In this document: positions 1-8,251 of the stretch, piece after piece
Numbering within the stretch: position 1 is the stretch's first letter
Layout: the number at the start of each line of letters is the position of its first letter
Assembly (NCBI RefSeq): GCF_015864945.1
Contig: NZ_JADYWF010000002.1
Location: 186,001-250,000 of the forward strand
DNA: 64,000 nt
Direction of reading: 5' to 3'
Source: Salinibacterium sp. NG253
GTDB lineage: Bacteria; Actinomycetota; Actinomycetes; Actinomycetales; Microbacteriaceae
The notes under the pieces: generated by a model
Seen by the model: the letters and a program-made list of their open reading frames with translations, nothing else
Databases searched by the model: none
What the model was told of the DNA's origin: nothing
Made by a program: the position numbers and the translations under genes

Positions 1-142
1 GACACCAGGGATCAGGTTCCGGAGGCGGATGTTTCGGCACGAGACCGCTAGGCGCGTAAAGAATACGGGGCTAGCGGAAGTGGTCTCACTAATGTATCGA
101 GGTGAAACTGAGGCAGCAACAGCGGTGAGGGTGAATAGAGGG
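1..142. other. Left edge, no gene recognised
   Basis: The stretch before the LuxR gene's stop codon shows no ORF with recognisable protein character and no clear hairpin. It may be the 3' flank of that gene plus part of an intergenic region that continues outside the window. Confidence 0.4.
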
Positions 143-1741
143 TTAGTCGCGGGTGATATCCACTTGAAGACCGAGCTCGCGAGATTTGTGAATCGCTTCG
201 ACCCGCGATGTCACCCCCAGCTTTCGGTAAATACTCTTGAGGTGCGATTTCACTGTATTCACCGAAATGAACAGTGTTTCCGCGATTTCTGATGAGCTAC
301 TCCCGCGTACAAGCTCGCGGGCGATCGAGCGCTCTCGGTCGCTGAGGGCGAGCGAGTCGCGTGGTGCGAGAACGACGGTGAGGCCGTCGAGTCGTTTGAT
401 GAGAGCGCCGACTTCAAGAGGTTGGCTTCGTGTCGACGCACGAGTGAGCATCGCTTGAACCACTTCGCTCGGAATCAGGCGGAATGGGCTGTGCATGCGG
501 TTGCGGGCAGCCAAGCGCAGTGCGCGGTCGAAAGCGACATCCGATTGTTCTTCGCCGCCGAGCGAAAGGTTCGCCGCAGCCTTGACGAGGAACACATCCG
601 CGAGAGTCCGACTTGAGTGATTATCTCCCATGGACTCGCATTCGCGAAGGGCGTCCAGCGCACCTCGAGCGTCGCCGGTAACGAAGCGAAGGTGAGCTAC
701 AAGCCGGCTCGGGCACACAGTGTGGTGCTGGGTGGGGGAGAGCGTCGCAAGCACATCCCACGCAGCTCCGCTATCGCCGAGTTGCAGAAAAGCGGCAGCG
801 CGGAGTCCGCGGATCTCGGCGTCCACGAAGCCGACGGGTTGCCACTCATCGAGGGCAAAGAGCGCTGAACGAAGTTTTTCGAGACCCTCGTGGGCATTCC
901 CGACGAAGAGTTCCGTAAAAGCTTGCGCGTAGAGTCCGAGAGCTTCCCAATCACTCTCGCGAATGGCTTCCTGCACTCTGCTCACGAGCGGACCAACCGC
1001 GTCTGTGCCGCGTTGCATGACCCCGATCAGTAGCTCGGTTATCAGAGCGGGCGCGTTGAATCTGCTGTCGCGCAACGCAGGGCTTGCGCCCGTTGATTCG
1101 GCTCTAGCGACGTAGCTGAGGGCATGCTCAAAGTCGCCCATGAGGAACTGGATGAGGGCGAGACATCCGAAGACTTCAAGCTGGTTAGCGACACTCAAAT
1201 TTGTTTCGGCTAGCGACCCGGCCAACCGGAAGTCTGCCTTGGCGCGGTCAAAGTCGCCGCCATGAAGGGCTATCGCACCCCGTTGGAGCGCGATTTCTGC
1301 GGTGAGCGGAACACGCCGAGCGAGCGGGATGACATCGCGGCTATCTGCGATCGCGCTCGCGCTCGTGATCGCGGCCAGAGCGTCATTCAGACGGCCAAGA
1401 GATCGCAGGGCTGCCGCGTAGCGCACGTAAAGGGTGGCGCGCACGAAGGCGGGAGTCTCAGGGGTAAGCAGAGCGAAGGCGGCCTCGTAGTACGGGAGTG
1501 CCGTGGTGCGGCTCGCAGTGTCTGCGGAGCGGAAACTTGACGCGTAACACGTGATTAGCCAAGGATCACTGTGCCACAACTCGTCGGGGGTGAAATCGAG
1601 CATCGTGCGTAGCGATGCACCCGCAGTGCTGACCACCTGCGGCCAAGCTTCGCGCAATTCGTGCAGTGCGAGTGTGAAGTCACCGGTGGAGCGGGCAGCA
1701 TCAAAAGCGCGTTCGAGCGCGCTCACGTCTACTGTCGCCAT
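143..1741 (-). CDS. LuxR-family regulator with long helical (TPR-like) sensor region
   Basis: A 532-aa protein. The last ~65 residues form a LuxR/GerE helix-turn-helix: LSDRERSIARELV opens the domain and SVNTVKSHLKSIYRKLGV is the recognition-helix segment. The preceding ~450 residues are alanine/leucine-rich helical pairs resembling TPR or MalT-like repeats. No N-terminal P-loop is visible, so this is not a full LAL/MalT ATPase. The ATG is preceded by a G-rich stretch (GGGGGG, 8 nt upstream) that can act as a ribosome binding site. The gene is transcribed divergently from the large surface protein and may regulate it, which is inference from position only. The signal sensed is unknown. Confidence 0.85.
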   Translation of the reverse strand: MATVDVSALERAFDAARSTGDFTLALHELREAWPQVVSTAGASLRTMLDFTPDELWHSDPWLITCYASSFRSADTASRTTALPYYEAAFALLTPETPAFVRATLYVRYAAALRSLGRLNDALAAITSASAIADSRDVIPLARRVPLTAEIALQRGAIALHGGDFDRAKADFRLAGSLAETNLSVANQLEVFGCLALIQFLMGDFEHALSYVARAESTGASPALRDSRFNAPALITELLIGVMQRGTDAVGPLVSRVQEAIRESDWEALGLYAQAFTELFVGNAHEGLEKLRSALFALDEWQPVGFVDAEIRGLRAAAFLQLGDSGAAWDVLATLSPTQHHTVCPSRLVAHLRFVTGDARGALDALRECESMGDNHSSRTLADVFLVKAAANLSLGGEEQSDVAFDRALRLAARNRMHSPFRLIPSEVVQAMLTRASTRSQPLEVGALIKRLDGLTVVLAPRDSLALSDRERSIARELVRGSSSSEIAETLFISVNTVKSHLKSIYRKLGVTSRVEAIHKSRELGLQVDITRD

Positions 1742-2018
1742 TGCTGTGTTCCCCCCTTCGAGACCACAGTCTCGATGAGTTCGAATGATCTCGCCTGGTC
1801 GGGTGGGTGACGCGAGAGTCTACAGACTACTCCTTCTGCGCGTCGCGCTTGCATTCATTCTCGATGACCCCCCATAATAGGCACGTCGCATTCTTGACCC
1901 CCGAACGTGTGACATATCCCGATAGAGCTACCCGGAATCCCCCGCCGGGCTAACGCGCCCCCCAGCGCATTGGTTCGAATAGTTCCAGGTCGCTCGTTAC
2001 CCGAGAGCGAAACCCGAA
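1742..2018. promoter_or_regulatory. Divergent intergenic region between LuxR regulator and surface protein
   Basis: These 277 bases must hold the promoters of both divergent genes. A short perfect inverted repeat, AGTCT-AC-AGACT, lies at 1817-1828 about 80 bp upstream of the regulator start. It could be a regulator-binding site, but five-base arms are weak evidence. No small ORF or RNA gene was recognised here. Confidence 0.35.
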
Positions 2019-4118
2019 GTGAATAACTTTTTGGCGCGCTGGCGCGCCGCAAATCGAAGCCCCCGATTCGATAAGGCCACTGGCCAGAAGCGCAAGCTCT
2101 GGTCGTTGCGAGACATGCGTGGCGTTTCTGCCATGGTCGCTCTCGCGCTTGTGGTCGGTTCAGGACTGGCAGTTGTTTCTGTCTCCTCCGCAGCCGAAGC
2201 CCACACGCCAAGCATCGAAGTTACGTGTGAAGGCGTGACTGTCACTGGCCTCTATTACGCCGCTAGTGGCTCGGGCGAAGGCCAGCAGAACCTCATCAAG
2301 TTCCAACTTGAGGGTGGCAAGCAGCAGGTTATCGAGTTCAGCAAGAACGGTTCGCACTTCTTCGCTTTCCCGAACTCCACTGAGGCTCACACCTTCACTG
2401 CCTCGGTAACCGCGTGGAACAACCCCACTCACACGAGCTGGAACCGCACGTGGACCAAGACGTCCGAGCCGTGCGTTGCGCAGAGCATCGTCAGCGTAAC
2501 CGCTCCCCGTTGTGAGGTTCCCGGTGGCTCAACCGACATCACTGCAGAGTTCAAAGATCTCGTCGCGAACCGCACGTACGAAGTAACGCTGTCCGATTCT
2601 TCTGGCCACAGCCAGACGGTCAAGTACACGCCGAAGCAAACCACGGGAAGCTACACCTGGGAGGGAACGGCCGCCGGCCCCACCTACACCGTCACGATTA
2701 CTGACACGACCAACCGCTCACTTGTGGCCTGCAAGACCGTTCATTCGGTTCCCTGCCCCGAAGTTGCTGGTATCGCAATCCTCGCGAACGAATGCACCGT
2801 GCCTGGTGAAGGCGCTTCACTCAAGGTCAACGTGAGCGATCTCGTTATCGGCCGTGAGTACCGCATCGACATCGTCAACGCCGCTTCCGACGCAGTCGTA
2901 GACAGCAACACCTTCACTGCAGATGCGACCAGCGGGGTCTACAACTCACCCGCAACGCCGTCAGCTACTTACTACGCGACAATCGTTGATACCCGTGAAG
3001 CAGACGCGACACCGTTGAAGAGCAACACGCACACGTTCCTTCCCTGCCCCGGTGAAATTGGCGGGCTCACTTTGATCGCTACGCAGTGTGACGTTGTTTC
3101 CTCTGATGCAGCGGGCGAGATTACGTTCGCCGTTGATGGTTTGGTTCCTGGCCGCACTTACAACATCGTCATCACCGACGGTTCCCAGCAGCCGGTTCTT
3201 TCTGAGAACAACTACGTTGCAACGACCGACCGCTACGACGCCACTCTCACCGGTCTTGCCGAAGGCAAGTACACCGCTACGGTGACGGATGCGGCGCAGT
3301 CGGAATACACGAATAGCACTACCGCAACACTCCTGCCCTGCGCCACCAACGAGACCACGGTCGAATTGGCTGCAGAGCAGTGCACCGTTCCCGGAGGCGA
3401 CGCAGCGATCACCGCGACTGTTTCCAACTACGCAGCTGGTCGCGACTACAAGGTCACGCTTATGCTCGACAACGTTGCAGTCGACGCTCAGTCGCTCGAC
3501 TCCAGCTCCGGTACCGCTCAGAAGTTCACGTTCGACGGCCTTGAGCCCGACAACACCTACCGAGTCGTAGTGACGGACACCAAGTCGAATCCGAGTGTGA
3601 CTGCCGCGGCAGACATGTACTTGGATGCTTGCCCGCAAATGCCCGCTGTTCTCGGCTCGCAGGTAGAGTGCACCGCTGGCGGAGATTCGAGCATTGAAGT
3701 AACGGCAGACAACCTCTTCGTTGGAGAGAACTACACGGTTACCGTGGTCACGAAGTCGACCGGCGACGCTGTTGAAGGTGTCGCTCCGGTCACCTTCGAA
3801 GCCGACATGCCGACTCGAACGATCACAATCGAGAATGTTCCCAACGGGGACACCTACATCGTGACCGTTGCAAGTTCCGACATGGAGCTTGTCAGCCAGA
3901 GCGAAGTGACACTCGAAGTGTGTGAGCTGCCTACTTTGCCGCTTCCTCCCGAGGAGCCACCGACCACGGTGCCTTCCTCAGTTGACCTGCCTACCCTGGC
4001 ATACACAGGCTCGAGCACAATCGTTCCGACACTGGCTGGACTCGGGTTCCTGCAGCTCGGATTGGTGCTCGTAGGGTTCAGCGTTGCGCGACGACGTTCG
4101 GTAGTTCGCGGAAACTGA
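2019..4118 (+). CDS. LAxTG-anchored surface protein with six cysteine-bracketed Ig-like modules
   Basis: A 699-aa secreted protein. A hydrophobic signal segment at residues ~34-58 follows a basic N-terminus, and the mature chain probably begins near AEAH. Six tandem beta-rich modules follow. Each is bracketed by cysteines 81-84 residues apart: C70/C152, C165/C246, C259/C343, C357/C441, C455/C538 and C551/C635, with an extra C238. Modules 2, 3 and 5 begin with a C(E/T)VPG motif. A proline-rich stalk (640-655) leads to LAYTG at 660-664, a hydrophobic helix and an RRR tail, which is a sorting signal of the LAxTG type used by actinobacterial class E sortases. The GTG start is assumed; an in-frame ATG at 2115 would leave a more typical signal peptide. 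Ligand and role are unknown; cell-wall display is well supported. Confidence 0.85.
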   Translation: MNNFLARWRAANRSPRFDKATGQKRKLWSLRDMRGVSAMVALALVVGSGLAVVSVSSAAEAHTPSIEVTCEGVTVTGLYYAASGSGEGQQNLIKFQLEGGKQQVIEFSKNGSHFFAFPNSTEAHTFTASVTAWNNPTHTSWNRTWTKTSEPCVAQSIVSVTAPRCEVPGGSTDITAEFKDLVANRTYEVTLSDSSGHSQTVKYTPKQTTGSYTWEGTAAGPTYTVTITDTTNRSLVACKTVHSVPCPEVAGIAILANECTVPGEGASLKVNVSDLVIGREYRIDIVNAASDAVVDSNTFTADATSGVYNSPATPSATYYATIVDTREADATPLKSNTHTFLPCPGEIGGLTLIATQCDVVSSDAAGEITFAVDGLVPGRTYNIVITDGSQQPVLSENNYVATTDRYDATLTGLAEGKYTATVTDAAQSEYTNSTTATLLPCATNETTVELAAEQCTVPGGDAAITATVSNYAAGRDYKVTLMLDNVAVDAQSLDSSSGTAQKFTFDGLEPDNTYRVVVTDTKSNPSVTAAADMYLDACPQMPAVLGSQVECTAGGDSSIEVTADNLFVGENYTVTVVTKSTGDAVEGVAPVTFEADMPTRTITIENVPNGDTYIVTVASSDMELVSQSEVTLEVCELPTLPLPPEEPPTTVPSSVDLPTLAYTGSSTIVPTLAGLGFLQLGLVLVGFSVARRRSVVRGN

Positions 4119-4126
4119 TCCTGACT

Positions 4127-4164
4127 GTTCGGCGGGCAACCCTAGTTGCCCGCCGAACTCCCTT
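4127..4164 (+). terminator. Rho-independent terminator after the surface protein
   Basis: A perfect 13-bp stem (GTTCGGCGGGCAA, 4127-4139, with TTGCCCGCCGAAC, 4146-4158) is followed by TCCCTTTG. It starts 8 bases after the stop codon. The T tract is short but the stem is very strong. Confidence 0.8.
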
Positions 4165-4242
4165 TGTGAGGTTTCTCGCACAGCGCACTCGGGCGCTGTG
4201 CGATTGGCCGTTAAGGGCAAAACTGCAAACTAGGCTCGAATC

Positions 4243-6096
4243 ATGAGCACAGTAGGTGGCCCGCGGCGCGGTGGCCGAGTCAGTGGCGGAGACTATTCCG
4301 CCCAAAAAGCAGAAAACGCTGCAGCCCCCAAGATTCCCCACCTCCTCGGGCGCATCGCTCAACTCTTTGAGCCTCACAAGCCAGCGCTCACGCTCACCAT
4401 CACTCTGGTGCTGATCGGCGCCGCCATTAGTGTGTTGCCGCCGCTTCTCACCAAGCAAGCGTTCGACGAGGGCCTCTTCCCGACAGCAGGAACCCCTAAC
4501 ATCCCGGTGCTGACACAACTCGTCAGCACCATGATCGTGCTCTGGGTAGCCTCTGCCGCGCTCGGTGTCTGGCAGACGTATCTCACCGCGACAGTCGGCA
4601 ATAAGGTCATGGGAGCACTTAGGGTGCGCCTCTTCGACCAGCTGCAGCGTATGGAACTGGCGTTCTTCACCCGCACGAAGACGGGCGTCATCCAATCTCG
4701 GCTCCAAAACGATGTCGGTGGAGTCGCCGGTGTGCTCAACAACACCGTGTCGAGCGTCATCGGCAACACCGTTACGGTGATTGCCGCGTTCATCAGCATG
4801 CTTGTGCTCAGCTGGCAGCTCACCGTGGTCGCAATCATCGTGCTCCCCGGCATTGTGATTGCTCAACGACGTGTCGGGCAAATCCGTGCGCGCATCGCTA
4901 CCAAGACCCAAGAGTCGCTCAGCAACATGACGGCGATCACTCAAGAGTCACTGAGCGTCTCGGGCATCCTGCTCTCCAAGAGCTTCAATCAGCAAGACAT
5001 CGAGACTCAGCGGTACTCCGACGAGAACGAACAGCAGGTCGATCTGCAGGTGCGCCAGCAGATGAGTGGTCAGTGGTTCTTCGCCACCGTCAACATCTTC
5101 CTGTCGGTCATCCCGGCGATTGTCTATATGGTCGCGGCGTACCTTATTACTGGTGGCGTTGACGTGACCGCCGGGACGATCGTTGCCTTCACCACCGTGC
5201 AGGCACGCCTCATGTTCCCTCTTCTTGGTCTCATGCGTGTGGCGCTCGACCTTCAAACGTCATCGGCACTCTTCGCGCGCATCTTCGAATACCTCGACCT
5301 CAAGCCCGCGATTACCGACAAGGCTGACGCCCACCAGGTAAACACAGACAAGCTCGGAGCGGTCGCTTTCGACAACGTGACGTTCCGCTATCCGGATGCC
5401 GACGCATCCACGAGACCCACGCTCGACTCGGTGAGCTTCTCGATTGAGGCCGGACAGTACGCGGCGTTTGTCGGCCCGTCCGGTGCCGGCAAAACCACGG
5501 TGTCGTATTTGATCCCGCGCCTGCACGAAGCGAGCGACGGGCGCGTGCTCTTTGCCGGGGATGACGTCAAGGACCTCACTCAAGATTCCCTCATTCGCAA
5601 CATCGGCATAGTGAGCCAAGAGACCTATCTGTTTCACGCGAGCATCGCCGAGAACCTTTCCTACGCGCGACCGGATGCGACTACCGAGCAGATCGAAGCC
5701 GCGGCCCGTGCCGCCAACATCCACGAGACGATCATGTCGTTCCCCGACGGTTACGCCACCACGGTAGGGGAGCGTGGTTACCGGCTTTCGGGCGGCGAGA
5801 AGCAGCGCATCGCAATTGCGCGTGTGCTGCTCAAAGATCCTGGGGTGCTGATCCTTGACGAAGCAACGAGTGCGTTGGACTCGATCTCCGAGCGCATCGT
5901 GCAAGCCGCCCTCGACACTGCTTCGCGGGGTCGAACCACCATCGCGGTCGCGCACCGGCTGTCGACGGTACGTTCAGCTGATGTGATCTTTGTTGTGGTC
6001 GCCGGCGCGATTGTCGAGCGGGGAACACACGCTGAGCTGATCACGCGCGGTGGCGAGTACTCGCGGTTGTACGCGGAGCAGAACCGTACCGACTGA
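4243..6096 (+). CDS. ABC exporter, fused membrane and ATP-binding domains
   Basis: A 617-aa half-transporter of the multidrug/lipid exporter type (MsbA/BmrA-like). Residues ~30-330 form the six-helix ABC transmembrane domain. The ATPase domain follows with Walker A GPSGAGKTT, the signature LSGGEKQR, Walker B VLILDEATSALD and the H-loop AHRLST. One polypeptide carries both domains, so it should act as a homodimer or with a partner half. No partner gene is adjacent, which favours a homodimer. The hydrophilic N-terminus (~40 aa) is cytoplasmic. Substrate is unknown. The fragment at the right window edge belongs to the same broad family. Confidence 0.93.
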   Translation: MSTVGGPRRGGRVSGGDYSAQKAENAAAPKIPHLLGRIAQLFEPHKPALTLTITLVLIGAAISVLPPLLTKQAFDEGLFPTAGTPNIPVLTQLVSTMIVLWVASAALGVWQTYLTATVGNKVMGALRVRLFDQLQRMELAFFTRTKTGVIQSRLQNDVGGVAGVLNNTVSSVIGNTVTVIAAFISMLVLSWQLTVVAIIVLPGIVIAQRRVGQIRARIATKTQESLSNMTAITQESLSVSGILLSKSFNQQDIETQRYSDENEQQVDLQVRQQMSGQWFFATVNIFLSVIPAIVYMVAAYLITGGVDVTAGTIVAFTTVQARLMFPLLGLMRVALDLQTSSALFARIFEYLDLKPAITDKADAHQVNTDKLGAVAFDNVTFRYPDADASTRPTLDSVSFSIEAGQYAAFVGPSGAGKTTVSYLIPRLHEASDGRVLFAGDDVKDLTQDSLIRNIGIVSQETYLFHASIAENLSYARPDATTEQIEAAARAANIHETIMSFPDGYATTVGERGYRLSGGEKQRIAIARVLLKDPGVLILDEATSALDSISERIVQAALDTASRGRTTIAVAHRLSTVRSADVIFVVVAGAIVERGTHAELITRGGEYSRLYAEQNRTD

Positions 6097-6242
6097 CGGG
6101 TCGCACACATCCTCTCGGAGACCACTGCTGGCGCGGGTGCCGGTGTGGCGTGTGCTGGGCGTAGGCTGGGGGAGCCCTCGGGGTTGCGGGCATCACAATT
6201 TTGCCGCGCCCACAACCGGGCCCTTTCTTAGCTAGGAATCGC

Positions 6243-7472
6243 TTGACTACCGTCGTTCATCCCGGTGACTCACTCTCTGCACGTCAACGGCTTGTGTATG
6301 TTCTCGTGCTTGGTGCGCTCACTGCGCTCGGGCCGTTCACCGTTGACCTGTACTTGCCGGCGTTCCCGCTCATTGAAGCGGATCTCGACACGACTGCTGC
6401 CATAGTGCAGCTCACGTTGACAGCAACGACACTTGGCTTCGCGCTGGGACAACTGATTGTTGGCCCGCTGAGCGACCGGATCGGTCGACGACTGCCGCTT
6501 CTCGTTGCCACCAGCGTTCACTTGATGGCGAGTGTCGGAGTTGCCCTCGCGGCCAATATCGAGCTGCTCTTCGTCTTTCGGCTTATCCAAGGAATGGGGG
6601 CGGCGGCGGGTGCTGTTGTCACCATGGCAATCGTGCGTGACCTCTTCGGTGGGCTTCCTCTGGTGAGGATGCTGTCACGCCTTGCCCTCGTGCAGGGACT
6701 TGCGCCCATCTTGGCTCCACTCATCGGGTCTCAGCTTCTGCTGATCACCCCGTGGCGTGGAATGTTCGTCTTCTTGGCGATCTACGCCGGTTTGGTATTG
6801 ATAGCGGCGTGGTTCCTTATTATTGAAACCTTGCCGCCAGCCCGGCGACGAGATCTCGGCCATGCTACGGCAGGGCAACGCTACAAGGCGCTCTTCACTG
6901 ATCGGGTGTTCGTGGGCACGGCGATCATCGCGGGAATGACCTTCTCCGGGCTTTTCGCGTACCTCGCCTCATCTCCGTTCCTGTTGCAGAACGTCTACGG
7001 TCTTGATCCTCAAGCGTTCGGTCTTGTCTTCGCCGTGAACTCGGTGGGGGTCGTGATCGGAGTCCAGTCCGCAGCATTCCTGATGCGATTCATCGGGCCG
7101 CAGTGGATTCTTGCAGGCTCCGGAGTGATGCTGCTGCTCTCGGCATCCACGATCGTGTTCCTCGACATTGTAAACGGCGATCTCATTACGGTGCTGATTC
7201 CCCTGTTCTTCTTCGTGATGTCCTGCGGCTTCTCGTTCCCCTGCACTCAAGTGTTGGCGCTCGCCAACCACGGGGGAGAAGCAGCGACGGCGGCGTCAGT
7301 GTTGGGCGCCGTAAACTTTGGCCTTGCCGGACTCACCTCACCCATCGTCGGCGCCTTCGGAATCACCAACGCAATCCCGATGGGCATTGTGATGGGGAGC
7401 ACCGCAATCGTGTCGATCATCGTCATGTGGACCGTCATCCGTCCACGCTCCGTGCCCGCGCTATCGCGCTAG
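6243..7472 (+). CDS. Bcr/CflA-type MFS drug efflux transporter
   Basis: About 409 aa with twelve hydrophobic segments. Bcr/CflA features are visible: GPFTVDLYLPAFP in helix 1, QLIVGPLSDRIGRR (MFS motif A) between helices 2 and 3, and RLIQGMGAAAGAV in helix 4. I chose the TTG at 6243 because AGGAA lies ~8 bases upstream and the protein then begins just before the first helix. An upstream TTG at 6201 would add 14 residues unlike the family. It is a predicted proton-coupled exporter of drugs or metabolites; the substrate cannot be read from sequence. It follows the ABC exporter on the same strand with a 146-base gap. Confidence 0.9.
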   Translation: MTTVVHPGDSLSARQRLVYVLVLGALTALGPFTVDLYLPAFPLIEADLDTTAAIVQLTLTATTLGFALGQLIVGPLSDRIGRRLPLLVATSVHLMASVGVALAANIELLFVFRLIQGMGAAAGAVVTMAIVRDLFGGLPLVRMLSRLALVQGLAPILAPLIGSQLLLITPWRGMFVFLAIYAGLVLIAAWFLIIETLPPARRRDLGHATAGQRYKALFTDRVFVGTAIIAGMTFSGLFAYLASSPFLLQNVYGLDPQAFGLVFAVNSVGVVIGVQSAAFLMRFIGPQWILAGSGVMLLLSASTIVFLDIVNGDLITVLIPLFFFVMSCGFSFPCTQVLALANHGGEAATAASVLGAVNFGLAGLTSPIVGAFGITNAIPMGIVMGSTAIVSIIVMWTVIRPRSVPALSR

Positions 7473-7560
7473 GCATCGCGAGCGGTATTGAGTCTCACAA
7501 AAGGCTGACAGCCGCGGATTGTCTCGGCAGTCGCGAAGATTCATCCGGTAGCGTGAACCG

Positions 7561-8247
7561 GTGAACTCTGAAATTTCGCCCGCAGAAGCCCGTCAGATTA
7601 CGCGGCGGTGGCCTCTCATCAGCGGCGTGAGCGCGCTAGTGCTCGCGGTGCTCCTCGGCGTGCTGATCGCGACACGAGACGGCGTGCTGAGCCTCGACCA
7701 GTTGGTGCTCGACGATCTGCTGAGCATCCGAGCCGATATCTTTACCGTGCCGGCCTTAGCAATGAATTTCTTGGGTGGCGGCTGGTTTGGGGTGTTCGTG
7801 GTACCGCTCGGAGGAGCACTCGCTTTCTTTCTGGTGAAACGTCGCTGGGCTGCTCTGTACTTTTTGCTGGCATCAGCATTGAGCGCCGGCGTTGTTCAGT
7901 TGCTCAAGTCGTTCTATGGCCGTGCTCGTCCCGACGAGATCTTGGTGACCGCTGACCTCGGTTCATTCCCCTCGGGGCATGTAGCCAACGCGGCGACGCT
8001 CTCGGTCGTGTTGATCATCCTGTTGCAGCGGCGATGGGTGCTGGTCGTCGGCATCGTGTACACGATCCTGATGATTCTGAGCCGCACGTATCTCGGCGCT
8101 CACTGGCTCAGCGACACCATCGGCGGCGCACTCGTTGGTATCGGTGTCGGCGTTATCGTGTGGGCGCCCTTCGCGCATCTCTTGGCGACTGAAGACACAC
8201 AATTCGGCATCAAAAAGCGCGCTAGGCGACCTCACTCCGTAGGCTAG
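7561..8247 (+). CDS. PAP2-family membrane phosphatase
   Basis: A 228-aa integral membrane protein with the three PAP2 signature motifs in order: KSFYGRARPD, FPSGHVANA and SRTYLGAHWLSD. The lysine/arginines, the PSGH histidine and the last histidine form the catalytic phosphatase site of the family. Five to six hydrophobic helices are visible. Likely substrates are undecaprenyl pyrophosphate or phosphatidate-type lipids at the outer face of the membrane; the sequence does not decide between them. It starts with GTG and is followed after only four bases by the DUF853 gene, so the two are probably cotranscribed. Confidence 0.92.
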   Translation: MNSEISPAEARQITRRWPLISGVSALVLAVLLGVLIATRDGVLSLDQLVLDDLLSIRADIFTVPALAMNFLGGGWFGVFVVPLGGALAFFLVKRRWAALYFLLASALSAGVVQLLKSFYGRARPDEILVTADLGSFPSGHVANAATLSVVLIILLQRRWVLVVGIVYTILMILSRTYLGAHWLSDTIGGALVGIGVGVIVWAPFAHLLATEDTQFGIKKRARRPHSVG

Positions 8248-8251
8248 AAGC

